Origin: JAWKZG01 sp041396125
Lineage (GTDB): Bacteria; Pseudomonadota; Gammaproteobacteria; Competibacterales; Competibacteraceae
Assembly (NCBI GenBank): GCA_041396125.1
Contig: JAWKZG010000002.1
Span: forward strand, 310,001 to 374,000
Reading direction: 5' to 3'
Length of the DNA: 64,000 nt
The position numbers and the translations under genes are program-made. Of this stretch, positions 53,078 to 63,151 are shown piece by piece. The notes under the pieces were generated by a model. The model did not search any database. It was not told where the DNA came from and saw nothing but the letters and a program-made list of their open reading frames with translations. Each line of letters opens with the position of its first letter. Position 1 is the stretch's first letter.

Positions 53078-54762
53078 GCCCCGTACTCCCGCAATAATTT
53101 CCCCGGTAGACCGGCCTCAGCGAGCAAGCCGGATTCATCCACGATGCGCTGGCCGTTCACCCACACCCCATGTACACCGATGGCATCGGTGGTGAGGCGC
53201 GCTGCACCAGCCGGCAGATCATGCACACGGTGGGGCGCAGCGCGGCCCACGCTGGCCGGATCGAACAGCAGCAAGTCGGCACAATAACCCGGTTTCAGCA
53301 GACCGCGTTCAGGGATGCGATAGATCGACGCGATTCGTCCGGTCAGATGATGCACCGTCTGCTCCAGACTCAATACCCCTAAATCCCGACACCAGTGTCC
53401 CAACAGATGCAGGCCGAACGCCGCATCGCAGAAAAACGCCAGATGGGCACCGGCATCGGATAGCGCAATCGTAGCGTTCGGATCACGCAGCGCCTGACCA
53501 ACCTGCTCTTCGTCGGAATTCAGCAGCATGGCGACAAACATCGTGCCCAGATCTTCGTCGCAGGCCAGATCAAGCGTGAAATCCAGAGGATCTTTGCCGG
53601 CTTCCTCGGCCAGTTCCTGCACGTTACGACCTTCCAGATGCTTATGCTCCGGTTTGACCACTTCCAGCACCTGGAGCTTATGCCATTCGGCATTAAATAA
53701 CCGTACCGCATTGGGTTCGGCCAGTTCTTCGCGCACCCGACGGCGGAAATCCGGATCGAGCAGTAATTGCCGGAGTGCGTTGCCGTGTACTTTCATGGCC
53801 GGTTTCCAGGCATCCATACCCTCCAGCGGATAGGCCGACTGCAGGGTAAATTCGATGCTGAGCGGGCAGCACGATACCTGACCGTATAATTCCCGGCCAC
53901 GCTCATTGGCTGCACCAATATCCGCCAGATTACGGAAAATTGCCTTGGGTACACGCGGATTATGCAAGAGTGCGGCAATAACCACCGGGCGATGGCTGCT
54001 GGCAGCGATGCTTTCCAGATAATCAACAGTGGTTTTCAGCCCCTTGGTCAGCATGAATACGCCCTTACCGTCTGCGCCCATGGCGTTAACCAGGGTTTGC
54101 AACTCGTCTTGGGAGGCTAATCGCGACGGCATCGGGGTGCCGCCGAAGCCGTTATGCTGCGGTGCGGTCGAAGTGGCAAACCCCACCGCCCCGACCTGCA
54201 TGGCCTGCTTGACCAGGAGCTCCATCTGGGTAATTTCATCCGGGGTGGCAGCACGCTCGGTGGCCGCATCGCCCATCACCCAGGTGCGCAATGAAGAATG
54301 CCCGAAAAACGCCCCGACATTCAGCACGCTGCCTTGTTGTTCCAGCAAGTCCATATATTCGGGGAAGCTCTCAAAATCCCAGCGGATACCCTCTTGCAAA
54401 GCCTCCAGCGACATACCCTCGACCTGGGTCAGATTGCGCATGGTGATCTCGCGATCCTGCGGTCGGCAGGGCGCGATGGTAAAGCCGCAATTGCCGATCA
54501 GCACGGTGGTCACGCCCAATGACGATGAAGGGTTCATCGCCGGGTCCCAGGTAATCTGCGCATCATAATGGGTATGGCTGTCGATAATGCCGGGCATCAA
54601 AGCCAGTCCGTCAGCGTCAATCGTCTGCCGGGCAGAACCAAGCGCTTCAAGGGCATCGGTAACGGCAGCAATTCGACCCTCTTTTACCGCAAGATGGCCA
54701 ATTTTTTCAGGTGCGCCCGAACCGTCAATAAGACGGGCATTACGGATGATGAGATCGTACAT
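53074..54762 (-). CDS. N-acyl-D-amino-acid deacylase family amidohydrolase
   Basis: The protein has about 562 residues. It starts YDLIIRNARLIDGSGAPEKI, and the metal motif LMPGIIDSHTHYDAQITWDP is that of D-aminoacylases. Others are LGVTTVLIGNCGFTIAPCRP, AFFGHSSLRTWVMG and ALSDAGAHLAFFCDAAFG near the C-terminus. Such enzymes release D-amino acids from N-acyl forms, which suits the adjacent DadA-like gene. The ATG at 54762 is taken as the start; a TTG at 54774 is too close to the AGGAG site. It is convergent with the dehydrogenase. Confidence 0.85.
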   Translation of the reverse strand: MYDLIIRNARLIDGSGAPEKIGHLAVKEGRIAAVTDALEALGSARQTIDADGLALMPGIIDSHTHYDAQITWDPAMNPSSSLGVTTVLIGNCGFTIAPCRPQDREITMRNLTQVEGMSLEALQEGIRWDFESFPEYMDLLEQQGSVLNVGAFFGHSSLRTWVMGDAATERAATPDEITQMELLVKQAMQVGAVGFATSTAPQHNGFGGTPMPSRLASQDELQTLVNAMGADGKGVFMLTKGLKTTVDYLESIAASSHRPVVIAALLHNPRVPKAIFRNLADIGAANERGRELYGQVSCCPLSIEFTLQSAYPLEGMDAWKPAMKVHGNALRQLLLDPDFRRRVREELAEPNAVRLFNAEWHKLQVLEVVKPEHKHLEGRNVQELAEEAGKDPLDFTLDLACDEDLGTMFVAMLLNSDEEQVGQALRDPNATIALSDAGAHLAFFCDAAFGLHLLGHWCRDLGVLSLEQTVHHLTGRIASIYRIPERGLLKPGYCADLLLFDPASVGRAAPHRVHDLPAGAARLTTDAIGVHGVWVNGQRIVDESGLLAEAGLPGKLLREYGA

Positions 54763-54985
54763 AGTGTTCTTCAAACTCCTCTGGTGCAGATTCTTTGGGG
54801 TTCATGATACAAGTAATGTTTATGCGTAAGCTATGGCTTGTGGACACGGTAGCGGAAAGCGAAACGATCACGTTCTGGCAACAAGGTCGGGTAAGAAAGC
54901 GCTGCCCGCCCGGTGGCAGGGCCTGTGCTAGACTTTTTTGGTGACGCTTGGCGAGTGGTTTTTTGATGTGTCAGGAGAACACGGA

Positions 54986-55303
54986 GTGAGCAGTGAACAA
55001 GATCAAAACAATGATTGGGTTGAATTGACATCGAAGATTCTTGAAAAAGTATCCGGGATTTTGGCGAAGCTGCATATTGAGGAGCGATTGCCGAGCCTGC
55101 TTGCATTAGGGGTTTTGATAGGACGCCTGCGAGGCTTGCGTGGCAGCTATGATCGCGCGTCGGGCAAGTCGGCGATCCACCGGGGCAGCGCCTGGACGGT
55201 GGACAACACGTTGGTACTGAGGCAAGTAAAAACAGAGGAGAAATCCGACAAGATCACGGCCATCCCGCAGCTGATAGTCGGTATCTGCTATAGCCGACTC
55301 TGA
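54986..55303 (+). CDS. Hypothetical protein, about 105 residues
   Basis: A GTG at 54986 lies 8 nt after AGGAG. The protein reads SSEQDQNNDWVELTSKILEK with a helix VSGILAKLHIEERLPSLLAL and a Gly/Arg-rich segment (GRLRGLRGSYDRASGK). The later part (KTEEKSDKITAIPQLIVGIC) looks less natural and could be the result of a frame error. I do not recognise a family. It lies between the deacylase and a small membrane protein. Confidence 0.4.
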   Translation: MSSEQDQNNDWVELTSKILEKVSGILAKLHIEERLPSLLALGVLIGRLRGLRGSYDRASGKSAIHRGSAWTVDNTLVLRQVKTEEKSDKITAIPQLIVGICYSRL

Positions 55304-55375
55304 TCGAACGTATGTGGCTCTATTTAATCAGCACAATTCAGTATTTACGATAGCCTAAGGAAAGCAGGAGCCTAA

Positions 55376-55749
55376 ATGACGTTACGTAACCATTACCGTC
55401 TTGTCAGCGTTTTACTGATTCTCGCCAGTCTGATGGGGCTGGCGGGTGCGGTGCTGATGGGTTTGCTGATGAGCGCGTTCGCTTGTGACAATCCGCCGCA
55501 CGGTGACAGCACGATTTGTTATGTAATCGGCGGCGGTTTCTTTTTGCTCCTCGCCCTGCTTTTTGCCTTACCGCCCTTGTGGGCGGCTATTGGACTGCTA
55601 CGGTGCAAGGCTAAACACGTCGCCTGGCACTGATTTGTGCCGGTGTGCTATGCGTGCTGTTTATCCCTATCGGCACTATAGTGGGTGGTTATATTCTGTA
55701 TGTTCTGTTAAAGCTCGATCCCGCCCAAAAATTCTTCGGGCAAGCCTGA
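55376..55749 (+). pseudogene. Small three-segment membrane protein, one frameshift
   Basis: The first frame codes two membrane segments (LVSVLLILASLMGLAGAVLM, then GGGFFLLLALLFALPPLWAA) and ends in KAKHVAWH at 55633. In the next frame the sequence continues as a third segment: RLALICAGVLCVLFIPIGTI, VGGYILYVLLKLDPAQKFFG, stop at 55747-55749. An indel near 55618 would join them to about 124 residues. I see no function. The start has AAAGCAGGAG about 7 nt upstream. Confidence 0.55.
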
Positions 55750-55784
55750 TACGACCCTATCAAGCCGCCCTCTGACTGGCCGCA

Positions 55785-56329
55785 CTAGCTGTGCTGAAAA
55801 ATCAATCGGTAAAACTCGGGATGTGACATCCAGGTCTGTCCGCAAATAATTTTGCCGTCGATAACGGCCTGATCACTCATCCATTTCCCGCCGACTACTT
55901 CAGCTTCTGCACGGCAGTGCTCATAACAGGTGATGGTTCGGCCTTCTGCCAGACCGGCTGTGACCAGAATCTGAATACCATGGCAGATACAGTAAATCCA
56001 TTTGTCTTTGCTATGAAACTCTTTGACGATATCAAGCAATTTTGGGTTATTTCTTAAATACTCCGGGGCGCGTCCACCGATCAACATAATCGCTTTATAG
56101 TGATCGACATTCACGTCATCAAAGCTGAGATTGGCCTCCGCCCGGTAGCCCTGGCGTTCGATATAGGTGTCCCAGCCCGGCTCAAATCGTGCTGTACTAA
56201 ATGCAGACTGCGCGCGCTTGGTGCCGCTATATCGGTGGTGTAGCCGGCTTCCTGAAAACGATGCAGTGCATACAGCACTTCATAACTTTCACCGCCGTCA
56301 CCGGTCACAATGAGTATTTTTTCAGCCAT
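55785..56329 (-). pseudogene. DJ-1/PfpI family protein, one frameshift
   Basis: The start frame reads AEKILIVTGDGGESYEVLYA, HRFQEAGYTTDIAAPSARSL, and the end frame VDHYKAIMLIGGRAPEYLRN, WIYCICHGIQILVTAGLAEG, with the nucleophile Cys in the ICHG elbow. One missing T near 56188 separates them: restoring it gives HDFEPGWDTYIERQGYRAEA, NLSFDDV. The joined protein has about 181 residues, normal for the family, whose members act as glyoxalases, deglycases, chaperones or proteases. It stands alone on the minus strand. Confidence 0.75.
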
Positions 56330-56381
56330 GGGATTCTCCTGTCGCTTTTAGTGTTATCTGAGGGTATCGATTGCATGTACT

Positions 56382-56419
56382 TAAGGGCATGCGCCCGGTA
56401 AGCGCAGCGCATGCCCTTA
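56382..56419. repeat. 13-bp inverted repeat between the multicopper oxidase and DJ-1 genes
   Basis: TAAGGGCATGCGC and GCGCATGCCCTTA form a perfect 13-bp stem with a 12-nt loop, 14 bp after the oxidase stop. There is no long U-run. It probably ends oxidase transcription. Confidence 0.55.
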
Positions 56420-56433
56420 TTAACGTCTTAACG

Positions 56434-59167
56434 TCAGCGCTTAGGTTCGAAACCGGGATAAACCTGACCGTGATTGGGGTTAGGATCGATAAAACTGGCG
56501 TTCTGGGTAAAGACTTCGCCCAGCGAGTTACGGTTATAAATTTCTGTAACCTGCGCGCTGTCCATACCGGGTTCGGTGACCTGGTCGCGGGCAACGTAAT
56601 TACTTCTGGAGGCTGCGGCAACCACTTCAACCAGTTGCATCATGCCATTATCTTCATGCAGCAGAATATGACAGTGATTGACATACTGGCCGACATAATC
56701 GGGAAAGCGGGAGCGAAACACTGCCCGTCCCCGGTTGCGCGGCACCCACACTACATCCTGCCAGCGTGGTTCATCCAGAATATTCACCAGACTGCCGTCT
56801 GCCAGTGTGACTTCATGCCGGCTGAGCCAGAACGGATTGGTATGGATATGGAACGGGTGATCGACCGTAGTTGTGCTGATAAAATCCAGCCCCCTGGCTT
56901 GTGCCGTGGCGCGATCAACCGGCTCGCCGCGGACATGTCCACTCCAGTCGGAGTCCAGGGTGTTGTACCAGAGTGACAGCGAATTATTGTAAACCACCCA
57001 TTCTTCCGCACTACCCAGCAGCATTCTGGGGTATTCAGAGTTGCTGGGATCAAATTTGAAGCCATCGATAGCCATGGTACGCAGATTAGGTGGCAGCAAG
57101 ACCATCTTGCTGTCACCCGGATTGATCGGCCCATAATAAACATTACGCAGGTCCGGGTTACGACGGATAAAACTGCGTGATACATCGATAATCGGGAAAT
57201 CATTATTACCCCAGCCGGAATAAGTAATCGTCCGGGTCCGGTAGCTGCCTTCTTCGATCTCGCGCGCGGCAGCTTCTGCAGCGCTGTCGACCCGTAATTC
57301 ATCGTTGCTGACCGGTTGCAGATAGGCAGGGACTGGCGGCAGGCTTAAGGCGCTCAGATCGATCGGCTCACCATCGACGGCATCGCCTTTAACGACAATC
57401 AAAGCAACAATGACATCACCGGGCCAGCTGGGCAGGGCATTATTGCCGGAGCTGGCGCGCTGGCGCAGTCCTTTCTCATAACTTTCGTTGTGCGAATATC
57501 GAACTGCGTTACCAGCGTGTATACCGCGTAGTCTTCGCCCTCGGCCAGCGCCGGGGCCTGAAACAGCAGATCAGTGCGGTTGGCAGGTGCCAGCAAAACT
57601 TCGTTGGGGCGATTATAGGCTGTCTGGCATTCTCGGCATTAGCGTAGCAGGCGGAAATTTTATCGATGCGGTCTTGCACCGTATCGTTCGGGGTAAAATC
57701 CAAAGGATTCGGAGCGGCGGTGAAATTCAGATCCTTGATCATATATTCAGCATCACCAGTCTCGGTCTGACGCACCAGTGTGACGCCATCCATGGCCAGT
57801 TGATGAATAGGCAGTTTAAGCGCTTCAAAATCCTGAGTGCTGAGTGGTACGCAGGTCTCTGCATCGGTTTGTATGCCGAGCTGGCCGTTCGGGCAGAGCG
57901 TGTAATCGCCTTTCAGCACCGCTACCCGGATATAGCCGCGACCATCAACGCTGCCGTTCAGAACCCGCCAGCGTTCTACGGCACCAGGCCGCATTGCCAG
58001 TACCTTGGGTTGATAACTGCCATTGACAGTTGGAAATGTTGCCGCTGTGCGGGTGCCATTCGGAGCGTCGGGATCTACGGCTGTGTTACCAGGGTTAACC
58101 TGCTGGATCAGCATCAAGCGTTCACGATAATCATACGGTCCGGTAGGGGTTTGCGGATCTGGGTCGCTGACACCGGCCAACTGTTCATTGAGCGCTTGAT
58201 CCACGTCACCTTCAATAATCAGGAAACCGGCCATCCCGGATGCCACCTGGTTGTGTGTCGCGCCATGGCAGTGAGGGTGATACCAGTGTGTACCGGGTGG
58301 ATGCGGGGCGTCGTCGGGGCCGATATTGCCCAGCCGGAATTCGTAGGTTGCGCTGCCGACCTGCTCATTGAAACGCAGAAATACGCAACTGGGATCGTCG
58401 GAATTCTCCCGCGCAATGAAATCGGCCTGCGGCATGACACGCAGGATGATATTGTCGGATTGAGTACCGTCCGGGTTTCACCAGGCCGCACGTGTAAGCC
58501 GTGGGTGTGCAGGTTGGTGGTATGCACTGCATGCACGCCATTGGTATGTTCACCCAGGCACCAGTCCGGGCTGGCCGCTTGTGCGCACATCGGCTGCATC
58601 GACGCCGGGAGGTAGCGGACCAAGAGCCGGGAAAGGGCCAACCACGGTCTCTCCCTCATTCCTACCCAGCAGATTACGCAGCTCCACAGACAAGGTTTCA
58701 TCGCCGTTCATGCGGATCGTGGGACCAGGCGTGATACCGTTATAGCTGAATAACAAGGGACGCAGGTTTTCGAAGCCGGCGCCGGTGACTGCAAACGGGG
58801 CGCCGTTTTCGACCAGATTCAGATGCAGTTGCTGGTTTGGCCACATGCTAGGCCGCCAGATCCAGGGCTCTGCCCAGGTGTCGATCGGAAAGCTGGAATC
58901 AGTTGGATCCTGTCCGGCGATAAGAGTCTTATAGGCTGGCGTACTGGATTCCTCCAGCATGGCAATTTCAGACTCGGATTGGGCGTTGGCCAGCCCGGGC
59001 AAACCCGCCAGCGCTGCAGTGCCTAAGGCGGTAGTACCTAAAGCCGTACCGCCCAGTGCAGTGGCACTGACGGAAGCCTGCAGGAACTCTCTGCGGTTAA
59101 ACGTGGCATTCTCTTGCTGGGAGGGTGTATTGGCGGGTGGATTTGTGACGGATTTTTTTTTCGACAT
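56434..59167 (-). pseudogene. Tat-exported multicopper oxidase, several frameshifts
   Basis: The N-terminus has a Tat signal (FNRREFLQASVSATALGG with a repeated ALGT stretch). All four copper motifs are present but in different frames: NLHTHGLH (58510 region), HWYHPHCHG (58260 region), HPFHIHTNPFWLSRHEV (56840 region) and HCHILLHEDNGMMQ (56650 region). Frame breaks are near 58555, 58465, 57600 and 57400-57490. A repaired protein would have about 900 residues, which is long for a three-domain oxidase. Such enzymes oxidise metals or phenols in the periplasm. The motifs are intact, so read error is likely. Confidence 0.78.
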
Positions 59168-59275
59168 GCTCTCTGTTTCCCCTGCTGGTGGACGGCGGGC
59201 GAACAGGGGCCATCATTCGGACCCTGTTCGTCTAAGCTTAGCAGTTGCCTGGAAATTTGTAGAGTGGGCGTGATG

Positions 59276-60265
59276 TCAGCCTGATTCTGAATTATCGGCT
59301 ATCAAAAAAGGTGCGATATCGGCCTGGGTCGGTAATGATGGAATCGCGCCAAATCGGCTGACCGCAATAGCACCGCAAGCGGCCCCAATACGCAAAACAG
59401 TACGCACTTGCTCGGCATCCTGCTGCCAGGCCCGAAAGGCAGCGCGGCCCTGGACCTGCTGTGACAAACCATATAAGACACCACCAATGAAGGCATCGCC
59501 AGCGGCGGTAGTATCGAGTGCCCGGACCGGAAAGGCCGGCAGTGAACCCCGCAGTGCAGGCGTATAATAATCCAGGCCCGCTTCCCCTCGGGTGACGCAA
59601 ATCAGACCGGTGCCAGCCGCCAGCCAGGACTCGATACAGGTCAGGGGATTACGATTTTCGGCCAGGTAAGCCAGCTCTTCCTCGCTTACTTTGAGAATAT
59701 CAGCCAGTCCGAGCATGATCTCGATATGCGGGCGCATCAGCTTGGGTTCTGGCCAGAAGCCGGGTCGCAGGTTGACATCGAAGCTGCTCAAGCCATCCTG
59801 GGCGCGGGCAAGTTCGACACCAGCCTGGGTCGTTGCGAGTAAACCCGGTGTTGTCAGAATATTCGACACAAAGTGAAACAGGGGTGTCGGTTGGAACAGC
59901 TCGGCTTTAAAATCAGCCTTGGTGAAAAACTGCGGCGCAGTTTTCAGGTGATAGAAACTGAAGCTACGCTCGCCATCGGCCTTGAGATTAACTATGGCCA
60001 GGGGTGTCAGGCCCTTGTCGGTGGTCGGCATCATGGCAATGCCAACCCCGAGCCCTTGTAAGGTCTGTTGCAAATAGCGGCCAAAAGCATCGGCACCCAC
60101 TGCGCCGGCAAAATGGCTCTGTCCGCCCAGGCGGGCAACTGCCGCCGCGACATTGGCAGGCGCGCCGCCGGGATACTGGGTAAATTGTGGCGGATCGGCA
60201 TCACCGGGGTTTTGCAGCATGTCGATCAGCGCGTCGCCAAAGCAGATAATGATAGACTCGGTCAT
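59276..60265 (-). CDS. PfkB-family sugar kinase (fructokinase-like)
   Basis: The 329-residue protein starts IICFGDALIDMLQNP, as fructokinases do. YPGGAPANVAAAVARLGGQS is the first PfkB signature. DTTAAGDAFIGGVLYG is the second, holding the catalytic Asp. It should phosphorylate a sugar, most likely fructose, with ATP. It is on the minus strand with no sugar genes next to it. The stop lies about 110 bp from the multicopper oxidase start. Confidence 0.85.
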   Translation of the reverse strand: MTESIIICFGDALIDMLQNPGDADPPQFTQYPGGAPANVAAAVARLGGQSHFAGAVGADAFGRYLQQTLQGLGVGIAMMPTTDKGLTPLAIVNLKADGERSFSFYHLKTAPQFFTKADFKAELFQPTPLFHFVSNILTTPGLLATTQAGVELARAQDGLSSFDVNLRPGFWPEPKLMRPHIEIMLGLADILKVSEEELAYLAENRNPLTCIESWLAAGTGLICVTRGEAGLDYYTPALRGSLPAFPVRALDTTAAGDAFIGGVLYGLSQQVQGRAAFRAWQQDAEQVRTVLRIGAACGAIAVSRFGAIPSLPTQADIAPFLIADNSESG

Positions 60266-60402
60266 CGGATAAGTGCCCTATGGGTTTCCCTTGCTGGTTG
60301 ATGGGATTTTAGCGGTATTCTACGCCAGATAATACGCTATATAACCCGGACAGAGGAATGACCGGGTACTTGCAACTGTTGGACAAATAACGAAAAGGTT
60401 TA

Positions 60403-61524
60403 ATGATGCAGTGTTTTGATGTGCTGGTTATCGGTGGCGGCATGGCTGGTTTGTCGGTGGCGGCCGAGTGTGCGCAAGGTAAAGGCCTGCGGGTTGCAGT
60501 ACTGGAGCGTGAAGCGCAGTGCGGGTTTCACAGCACCGGTCGCTCGGCGGCCAAGTTCATCGAAAATTATGGTAACGCCGAGGTGCGCAGACTGAATCGC
60601 GCCAGTCTGCGTTTTTTCGAGCAGACACCCTATGATGTCTGGGAACACGCCCTGCTGCATCCTCGCGGTACCTTTTATATCGCTTTGCCCGGCCATGAGC
60701 ATGAACTGGACGCATTGCTTGCAGATAGCAAGGGTATTGAACAGGTGGCACCCGGCGCGGTCAGTGCCGCCATACCGGTGCTGAAACCGGATACGATTGC
60801 CGCTGCTTTATACGAAGCTGGCGCTCAGGACATCGACGTCAATGAATTGCTGCAAGGATATCGCCGACTGTTGCGCCGGCATGACGGTTTACTGCAATGC
60901 AAGGCTGAAGTGCAGACCCTGCAACGACGCGACGGACTCTGGCAGGTCACCAGCAAGGCTGGTGAATTCGCTGCACCACTGGTGGTCAATGCGGCTGGTG
61001 CCTGGGCAGACACGCTGGCGGCAATGGCCGGTTTGGACCCGTTGGGAATTACCCCCATGCGCCGTAGCGTTGCGATCACGCCGCTGCCCGCCGGACAGGA
61101 TTGCCGGGGCTGGCCGTTTGTGGTCAGTGCAGCGGAAGATTATTATTTTGGCCCGGAAGCCGGTAAATTACTGATTTCACCCGCTGATGAAACGCCGGTC
61201 GAACCGCATGATGCCTACGCTGACGATATGGCGCTGGCGGAAGCCATCCACAAGGTGCAGGCGTTGCTTACCTTCGAGGTTACCCGCATTGAGCATAGTT
61301 GGGGAGGACTGCGTAGTTTCTCGCCAGATCGCACCCAGGTGATTGGTTTCGATCCGCGTGCAGAGGGGTTTTTCTGGCTGGCCGGGCAGGGTGGTTACGG
61401 CATTCAAAGCGGCCCTGCTGCAGCTGCACTGGCCACTTCATTGATCGCCGGGGATGCACTGCCGGAAACGCTGCGCGCTGAGGGCGTAGAAGCCGCCCGG
61501 TTTGCAGTTGAACGTTTTTTATAG
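60403..61524 (+). CDS. FAD-dependent D-amino-acid dehydrogenase, DauA (D-arginine dehydrogenase)-like
   Basis: The 373-residue protein starts DVLVIGGGMAGLSVAAECAQ, an FAD motif. The stretch VLEREAQCGFHSTGRSAAKF, VVNAAGAWADTLAAMAGLDP, GITPMRRSVAITPLPAGQDC and EGFFWLAGQGGYGIQSGPAA follow the Pseudomonas D-arginine dehydrogenase DauA closely. DauA oxidises D-arginine and other D-amino acids to 2-oxo acids. The gene stands 28 bp before a two-subunit CoA-transferase-like pair. It is the second D-amino-acid oxidising enzyme in the window. Confidence 0.8.
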   Translation: MMQCFDVLVIGGGMAGLSVAAECAQGKGLRVAVLEREAQCGFHSTGRSAAKFIENYGNAEVRRLNRASLRFFEQTPYDVWEHALLHPRGTFYIALPGHEHELDALLADSKGIEQVAPGAVSAAIPVLKPDTIAAALYEAGAQDIDVNELLQGYRRLLRRHDGLLQCKAEVQTLQRRDGLWQVTSKAGEFAAPLVVNAAGAWADTLAAMAGLDPLGITPMRRSVAITPLPAGQDCRGWPFVVSAAEDYYFGPEAGKLLISPADETPVEPHDAYADDMALAEAIHKVQALLTFEVTRIEHSWGGLRSFSPDRTQVIGFDPRAEGFFWLAGQGGYGIQSGPAAAALATSLIAGDALPETLRAEGVEAARFAVERFL

Positions 61525-61551
61525 CACACGAATACAAGAATGGGGGTTGAG

Positions 61552-62367
61552 ATGAGTACACTCACGCTGGATGAGCTGGCAACGCATATTCCGTCGGGTT
61601 GCCTGCTGGCGGTTCCACCTGATTACAGCGGAGTGGCAATGGCCGCAACGCGAGCACTGATACAGCATAAGCCGCAGGGTTTGCGAGTGCTGTGTGTACC
61701 GGTGGGTAGTATTCAGGTTGATCAGCTGATCGGTGCCGGTATGGTTGACAGCGTAGAAGCCGCCGCAGTAACACTGGGCGAGTTCGGCCTGGCACCGCGT
61801 TTTACCGCCGCTGTGCAGAACGGTAGCCTGACCGTCAAAGACACGACCTGTCCGGCGGTACATGCCATGTTGCAGGCTACCGAAAAAGGCGTTCCCTTCA
61901 TGCCGCTTCGGGGCTTGCTCGGGACCGATATTCTTGCTCATCGAGACGATTGGAAAGTACTAAATAATCCTTTCGCCGAGAGGCCCGATCCGCTGGTGCT
62001 GTTACCGGCTGTCCAGCCCGATGTAGCTTTGTTCCATGCACCGATGGCTGACAGCGAAGGCAATGTATGGATCGGGCGGCGGCGTGAACTGGTCACAATG
62101 GCGCATGCGGCAAAGACAACACTGGTCACGGTAGAGCGCATCGTCGAGGGTTGTTTTTTCGATGATGAGCAACTGGCCGCCGGCGTTTTGCCGGGTTTGT
62201 ATGTCAGCCATATTGCGCTGGCACCCCGCGGTGCCTGGCCGTTGGGGTTGGGTGATGCGTATGCGCCGGATGCAGAACACCTGGCAGCCTATGCTCGACT
62301 GGCACGCAGCGATGACGGCTTTGCCGACTATCTGGCGCGTTATGTGTTGACACCGGTTGAGGCTTAA
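61552..62367 (+). CDS. CoA-transferase family protein, subunit A
   Basis: The 271-residue protein resembles the glutaconate CoA-transferase A subunit family (TLDELATHIPSGCLLAVPPD, VPVGSIQVDQLIGAGMVDSV, GVPFMPLRGLLGTDIL, LPAVQPDVALFHAPMADSEG). A GGGGGTTGAG site supports the ATG at 61552; another ATG is at 61540. The B subunit follows after 2 bp. This pair could act on a CoA ester made after deamination, but no substrate can be named. Confidence 0.78.
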   Translation: MSTLTLDELATHIPSGCLLAVPPDYSGVAMAATRALIQHKPQGLRVLCVPVGSIQVDQLIGAGMVDSVEAAAVTLGEFGLAPRFTAAVQNGSLTVKDTTCPAVHAMLQATEKGVPFMPLRGLLGTDILAHRDDWKVLNNPFAERPDPLVLLPAVQPDVALFHAPMADSEGNVWIGRRRELVTMAHAAKTTLVTVERIVEGCFFDDEQLAAGVLPGLYVSHIALAPRGAWPLGLGDAYAPDAEHLAAYARLARSDDGFADYLARYVLTPVEA

Positions 62368-62369
62368 AC

Positions 62370-63131
62370 ATGAGTGAAGAGATTGCTTTCAGTCGGGAAG
62401 AGCTCCTGATTTGTGTTCTGGCCCGGTTGGTACAGGGCGCGCGCCATGTCGCTGTCGGGGCGGCATCCCCCATACCCGGTTCAGCGGCTTTGCTCTGTCA
62501 GGCGCTGGAACCTGCCGATACCCGCGTCACTTTGCTGCACAGTCGGCGTTACAATCAGTTCACGGATGGCGCGCGCGAGTTGTTCGATTGTGCCGGACAG
62601 GGCCGGATTGACCGTTTTTTTCTGGGCGGCGTGCAGATCGATGGCCAGGCCAATATCAATCTGGTCGGTACCGGGCAATATCCGCAGCTGGAACGACGCT
62701 TTCCCGGCTCGTTCGGTTCGGCGTATCTTTACTATGTCGTGCCACGGGTGATTCTGTTTCGGGAGGAGCATTCCCCCCGGGTGCTGGTGCCGCAGGTAGA
62801 CTTTATCAGCGCTGCCGGAGTCAGTCCGCCGGACGTATACCGGCCGGGTGGTCCCTACGCCCTGGTAACCAATCTCTGTGTCTTTCTGTTTGACCGGGCG
62901 CGGGCTCGTTTTCAACTGGCCAGCGTGCATCCGGGGCACAGTGTGGACGAAGTGCATGATCAGACCGGCTTTGAGTTTGACTGCCCGGCTCAGGTGCCGC
63001 AAACGCCGACCCCCGAGCCGCAGCGTCTGGCCTTGATCCGATCGGTGATTGCCGGGCGCATTGCGGAATCGTACCCGCAGTTTGCCAATCGGGTTTTTGC
63101 TACCGCGCAGCCTGCAGATACAGCCCTTTAG
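62370..63131 (+). CDS. CoA-transferase family protein, subunit B
   Basis: The 253-residue protein has the B-subunit layout: LICVLARLVQGARHVAVGAA, SPIPGSAALLCQAL, GRIDRFFLGGVQIDGQANIN, LVGTGQYPQLERRFPGSFGS and PYALVTNLCVFLFD. The catalytic Glu normally found in an E-S-G segment is not seen; the matching place reads LLHSRRYNQF. This recalls the IpdAB-type relatives that are CoA-ester hydrolases rather than transferases. It pairs with subunit A. Confidence 0.75.
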   Translation: MSEEIAFSREELLICVLARLVQGARHVAVGAASPIPGSAALLCQALEPADTRVTLLHSRRYNQFTDGARELFDCAGQGRIDRFFLGGVQIDGQANINLVGTGQYPQLERRFPGSFGSAYLYYVVPRVILFREEHSPRVLVPQVDFISAAGVSPPDVYRPGGPYALVTNLCVFLFDRARARFQLASVHPGHSVDEVHDQTGFEFDCPAQVPQTPTPEPQRLALIRSVIAGRIAESYPQFANRVFATAQPADTAL

Positions 63132-63151
63132 CGCGCATCAACGCGATATTA

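Noticed and set aside
57488..58615. Long plus-strand open frame of 375 codons opposite the multicopper oxidase
   Set aside because: It has no recognisable motifs, while the minus strand shows all the copper-binding motifs of a known family. It is a shadow frame.
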